Of a DNA stretch of 8,637 bases, positions 5,773 to 8,637 are shown in pieces. Below the pieces are notes generated by a model. It did not search any database and was not told the origin of the DNA. It saw only the letters and a list, made by a program, of their open reading frames with translations. Source of the DNA: Oscillospiraceae bacterium (lineage in GTDB: Bacteria; Bacillota; Clostridia; Oscillospirales; Oscillospiraceae); assembly GCA_028691385.1 (NCBI GenBank), contig JAQUZL010000088.1:1-8637 (forward strand). The letters are read 5' to 3'. The position numbers and the translations under genes were made by a program. Positions within the stretch are counted from its first letter, which is position 1. The number at the start of each line of letters is the position of its first letter.

Positions 5773-7428
5773 TTAGCCCAGCATAGTGAAATCGTTATAA
5801 TAGAAGTTCCATTCCAGCACGCCGCGAATATTGCCCTCGGCGACACACCAGTCGAACGACGCCGCGTTCCAAACCGGCTTGGCGGTGGACACGAAGGTGT
5901 AGACGGAGGGGACAACCTCGCCGGTGATGTAGCGCTGGATTTCGGCATATTTTTGGCTTCTCTCGTCATCATTGACGGTGGAGAGTGCATCCAGGATCAT
6001 CGCGTCCAGCGCGTCATCCTGCAGCCATTCGTTCTGGTTGTAGTTGCCAAGCGTCCAGGAGGCGTATTTGGTTTCGAGCAAAGAGCCGGCTTCCGGATAG
6101 GAAGCGGTGACAAAGCAGTTGGTGATATTGGGGGAGGTGGAAACGTCTGTTTCATTGTCGCAGAAGGAAACCCAGGGGACCTCTTCAATGGATACGGTGA
6201 AGCCGACGCTCTGCAGCGCCTCGGCAAGCAGCATGCACAGCTTGCCGGTTTCGCCGTTGCCCTGAATGTAATCAATCTCGATGGGGTGGCTTGCCAGGGA
6301 GTCGGCATAGGCAGACTGTGCAATCTCCGCCTTGGCCTTTTCAAGGTCATAGGTGAACTGGGTGGTATCGGCGGAATAGCCCCACAGAGAGGACGGAATC
6401 GGGCCGGTGGCCGGCGCGCAGCCGCCGTAGATCTTGCTCATGGCGTCATAATCGCAGGCATAGGAGATGGCCTTGCGGATATGCACGTCGTCGGTGGGCT
6501 GGGACTTGGTATTAATCATGAAGTAGTCCAGCCCATATTCCTCGACAGCGGCGCTCTGATAGCCGCCGGCGGTCAGGCTTGCGACGGTAGAGGACTCCTG
6601 ATGGCCGTGAAGCAGATCAACCTCGCCGCTCTGCAGCAGCATTTTGGAGGTTGCGGCATCGGTTAGCTGCATCATTTCCACATTCTTGGGCGCAGCCTCG
6701 CCGGCCTCACCCCACCAGGCGGCGTTTTGCGCCAGCTTGTAGGAGTTGTTGACCTCAAAGGCAGTCACTTCATATGCGCCGGAGCCTGCGGAATGATTGA
6801 GCAGGTACTTGGTGCCGTAGTCGCCGTTCTCGCCATAGTCGCCGGCAGCTTCGGTGTTGGCCGTCATCGCCGTGGCGTTGAGAATATAGAACTTCTCCAA
6901 GGAGGAGATGAACGGGCCGTAGGTCTGGTTCAGATGGAACGCAACCGTGCGCTCGTCGATCACTTCGGTGGAATCCACATAGTTGGTGTAGAGGTAGGCG
7001 TAGCCATCGTTGATGGCCAGCATGCGATCCATGCTGTACTTGACATCTGCAGCCGTGAACGCAGCGCCGTCCGCAAAGACAACATCGTCGCGCAGCTGGA
7101 AGGTATAGGTGTTGGTCGCCTCGTCATAGGCCCACTCGGTGGCCAGCCACGGCTCGGCAGAGCCGTCGGCCGTGTTTGGCTTCACAAGGGCTTCATAGAC
7201 GTTCACGTAGAGGTTATCGTCATTCTCGCCGGAGCCTTTGGCGGGATCGCAGGTATCCGGCGTGGTGGTGCAGGTCAGGCGCAGGATCGTGTCGCCGGAA
7301 GCTGCGGTGGAATCCGTGGCTGCGGGCGTGGTGGTCGCGGGCGTGTTGGTCGCGCCGCCGCAGGCCGCCATGCTCACCATCATCGAAGCTGCAAGCAGGC
7401 CGCAAAGTGCTTTCTTAAAGTGTTTCAT
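5773..7428 (-). CDS. Extracellular solute-binding lipoprotein, family 5 (DppA/OppA-like)
   Basis: A 551-residue substrate-binding protein, the usual family length. The leader has a basic start (MKHFKK), a hydrophobic stretch and the lipobox MAAC, giving a predicted lipidated Cys23. A flexible Thr/Ala/Pro-rich linker (about 26-45) follows. Family-5 landmarks are TYTFQLRDDVVFADG (107-121), FTAADVKYSMDRM (124-136) and a later RKAISYACDYDAM segment. It would sit on the outer face of the cytoplasmic membrane and hand ligand to the DppB/DppC-type permeases. The ATG at 7428 has AAGGAG 9 nt upstream, which overlaps the end of the dipeptidase gene; the gap between the two genes is 6 nt. The ligand cannot be read from sequence. 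Peptides are favoured by the dipeptidase and DppBCDF-type neighbours, but nickel and other ligands occur in the family. Confidence 0.93.
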   Translation of the reverse strand: MKHFKKALCGLLAASMMVSMAACGGATNTPATTTPAATDSTAASGDTILRLTCTTTPDTCDPAKGSGENDDNLYVNVYEALVKPNTADGSAEPWLATEWAYDEATNTYTFQLRDDVVFADGAAFTAADVKYSMDRMLAINDGYAYLYTNYVDSTEVIDERTVAFHLNQTYGPFISSLEKFYILNATAMTANTEAAGDYGENGDYGTKYLLNHSAGSGAYEVTAFEVNNSYKLAQNAAWWGEAGEAAPKNVEMMQLTDAATSKMLLQSGEVDLLHGHQESSTVASLTAGGYQSAAVEEYGLDYFMINTKSQPTDDVHIRKAISYACDYDAMSKIYGGCAPATGPIPSSLWGYSADTTQFTYDLEKAKAEIAQSAYADSLASHPIEIDYIQGNGETGKLCMLLAEALQSVGFTVSIEEVPWVSFCDNETDVSTSPNITNCFVTASYPEAGSLLETKYASWTLGNYNQNEWLQDDALDAMILDALSTVNDDERSQKYAEIQRYITGEVVPSVYTFVSTAKPVWNAASFDWCVAEGNIRGVLEWNFYYNDFTMLG

Positions 7429-7434
7429 ATTTGG

Positions 7435-8637
7435 TTACTCCTTTTTGATCGCCAAATCATAGATTGCAAGACCATACATCTTTGTATTCTTGATTATATT
7501 TTCTGCCGCGGTGCGCTCGTTGGGGGAATGCACCGTCAAGTCCTCGCCGGGATAGACCGCGCCAAAGCACACGCAGTTATCAAATGCGCGGGCATACGTG
7601 CCGCCGCCAATGGAATACAGCACCGCCGCCGTGTTTGTGACGGTTTCATAGACGCCGCAAAGCGCCTGAATGAGCGGGGTGTCGCTCGGCACGTACAGCG
7701 GCGCTTTGCAATGCTGATTCTCCGGCGTAAAGCCAAGCCCGGACAGCACCGAGGCCACCGCTTCCGCAATGGCGGCAATGTCGCGGGTAACCGGTGTGCG
7801 CACGTCAAAGGTTGCGGTGAGCGTGCCTTCTTCCAGGCTGAGCAGACCCAAGTTTGCCGTCAGACTGCCGGAGGGTTCATCCTCGCAGGCAATGCCCATC
7901 TGCGCGCCGTCCGTGCCGTTGGCAATGGAGAGCAGCGCCCGGCAGGCATCCTGGAGCGCAGGCGCAGCCGCTTCGCTGAGCACCGCCAACAACGGGGTAA
8001 TGGCGCTCACGCCGTTTTTCGGCGTATGCGACGGGGCGTTGCGGCCCTTGGTCGTCACATGGATGGTACCGTCCGCTGCGATGGCAATCTGCGCGCCATA
8101 GCGCGCGGCCGCCCGCCGGAGCGCCGTTTCGTCCGCATCTGCCGGCAGCACCGCTTCCGCGTGCGCCGGAACCAGATTGGATGCTTCACCGGCGTGGATG
8201 GTGCAGGCGGTGGAAACCTGCCTGCTGAATGTGCCGGTATAGATGCCCTTTTCCCGGTTGACCACGGTATACATGCCATCCGGCGAAAAGCTTTCGGTGG
8301 GCGACTCCATGTGATGCTCTTTATAATAATGAATGCAGCCCCAGCCGGTTTCTTCGTTGGTGCCAATGATGAATCGGACGCGCTTTCTGGGATGCAGACC
8401 CATCTGCTTGAGCGCGTACATGCCGTACAGACAGGACAGCAGCGGTCCTTTATCGTCAGCCACGCCGCGGCCAATGTACATGCCGTCCCGCTCGGTCAGG
8501 GTAAAGGGGTCAGAATTCCATGCGCTAAGATCGCCCGCCGGAACCACGTCCACATGGGACAAAACGCCCAGCAGCTCGCTGCCCTCGCCCCACTCGATCG
8601 TGCCAACATAGCCGTCATAGTTGTGCGTCCGGAAGCC
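7435..8637 (-). CDS. M20 family dipeptidase (PepV/Sapep-like), N-terminus outside window
   Basis: 400 residues are visible and the frame stays open to the right edge, so the start is missing; PepV-type enzymes are about 470 residues. It should hydrolyse dipeptides in the cytoplasm with two bound metals. In fragment numbering the metal and catalytic residues are H28 and D30 (SHVDVVPAG), D61 (GVADDKGP), E95/E96 (TNEETGWG), D120 (FSPDGMY) and the His of VHSPNE near the end. GGGTYAR is also present. The spacings are close to those of PepV. In the lid domain the stretch KGRNAPSHTPKNG has Pro (residue 202) where relatives usually have a His after Ala; a His lies two residues on (204). The internal TTG at 8562 is not the start because family sequence (GFRTHNYDG) continues upstream. 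It is the first visible gene of the transporter operon, which links peptide uptake to cleavage. Confidence 0.9.
   Translation of the reverse strand, partial: GFRTHNYDGYVGTIEWGEGSELLGVLSHVDVVPAGDLSAWNSDPFTLTERDGMYIGRGVADDKGPLLSCLYGMYALKQMGLHPRKRVRFIIGTNEETGWGCIHYYKEHHMESPTESFSPDGMYTVVNREKGIYTGTFSRQVSTACTIHAGEASNLVPAHAEAVLPADADETALRRAAARYGAQIAIAADGTIHVTTKGRNAPSHTPKNGVSAITPLLAVLSEAAAPALQDACRALLSIANGTDGAQMGIACEDEPSGSLTANLGLLSLEEGTLTATFDVRTPVTRDIAAIAEAVASVLSGLGFTPENQHCKAPLYVPSDTPLIQALCGVYETVTNTAAVLYSIGGGTYARAFDNCVCFGAVYPGEDLTVHSPNERTAAENIIKNTKMYGLAIYDLAIKKE

Noticed and set aside
5659..6666. Long plus-strand open frame of 335 codons opposite the binding-protein gene
   Set aside because: It runs antisense to a clearly recognised family-5 binding protein. 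Its translation is Gly/Ala/Val-rich with no recognisable domain, and it lacks a convincing ribosome site. It is a by-product of GC-rich codon use.
7493..7498. TATAAT on the minus strand within the end of the dipeptidase gene, a possible internal promoter for the binding-protein gene
   Set aside because: No -35-like hexamer occurs 16-18 nt upstream and there is no extended -10 TGN. The match is explained by coding sequence for Asn-Ile-Ile. It remains possible only as a weak promoter.
8485..8562. TTG at 8562 as the true start of the dipeptidase
   Set aside because: The frame continues upstream to the window edge with family-like sequence (GFRTHNYDG, then a segment leading into SHVDVV), so the real start lies outside the window.

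Overview
The window reads as ordinary chromosome of an anaerobic, fairly GC-rich member of the Clostridia. Oscillospirales-type gut bacteria are my best guess. The signs are strong GGAGG ribosome sites, a clostridial-style lipoprotein leader, an oxygen-sensitive cysteine desulfidase and the dipeptidase plus peptide-transporter gene order. This taxonomic call is inference; no marker gene is present. I see no RNA gene, CRISPR array, insertion sequence or phage gene.

Layout, left to right. A plus-strand gene ends at 161; its last 53 codons are the end of a response-regulator receiver domain. It converges on the minus-strand genes across a perfect 23-bp inverted repeat (192-240) that should terminate transcription from both sides. 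Everything from 246 to the right edge is on the minus strand. In transcription order (right to left) this is: an M20-family dipeptidase cut by the window edge (7435-8637), a family-5 extracellular solute-binding lipoprotein (5773-7428), a strong hairpin (5715-5754), two DppB/DppC-type permeases (4586-5608, 3688-4584), two DppD/DppF-type ATPases (2711-3688, 1749-2714), a rho-independent terminator (1689-1722), a sigma-A-like promoter (1599-1627) and an L-cysteine desulfidase-family gene (246-1517).

The first six minus-strand genes look like one operon. Gaps are 6 nt, 164 nt (holding the hairpin), 1 nt, a 1-nt overlap and a 4-nt overlap. The operon encodes a complete peptide-type ABC importer and a cytoplasmic dipeptidase: peptides captured outside would be carried in and cleaved to amino acids. 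The desulfidase is a separate transcription unit that would degrade cysteine to pyruvate, ammonia and sulfide. A joint role in using cysteine-containing peptides is possible but unproven.

I found no clearly new system. The points most worth a second look are the altered ABC signature (IGGGE instead of LSGGQ) in the second ATPase, a proline where the dipeptidase family usually has a conserved histidine, and the hairpin separating the binding-protein gene from the permease genes.
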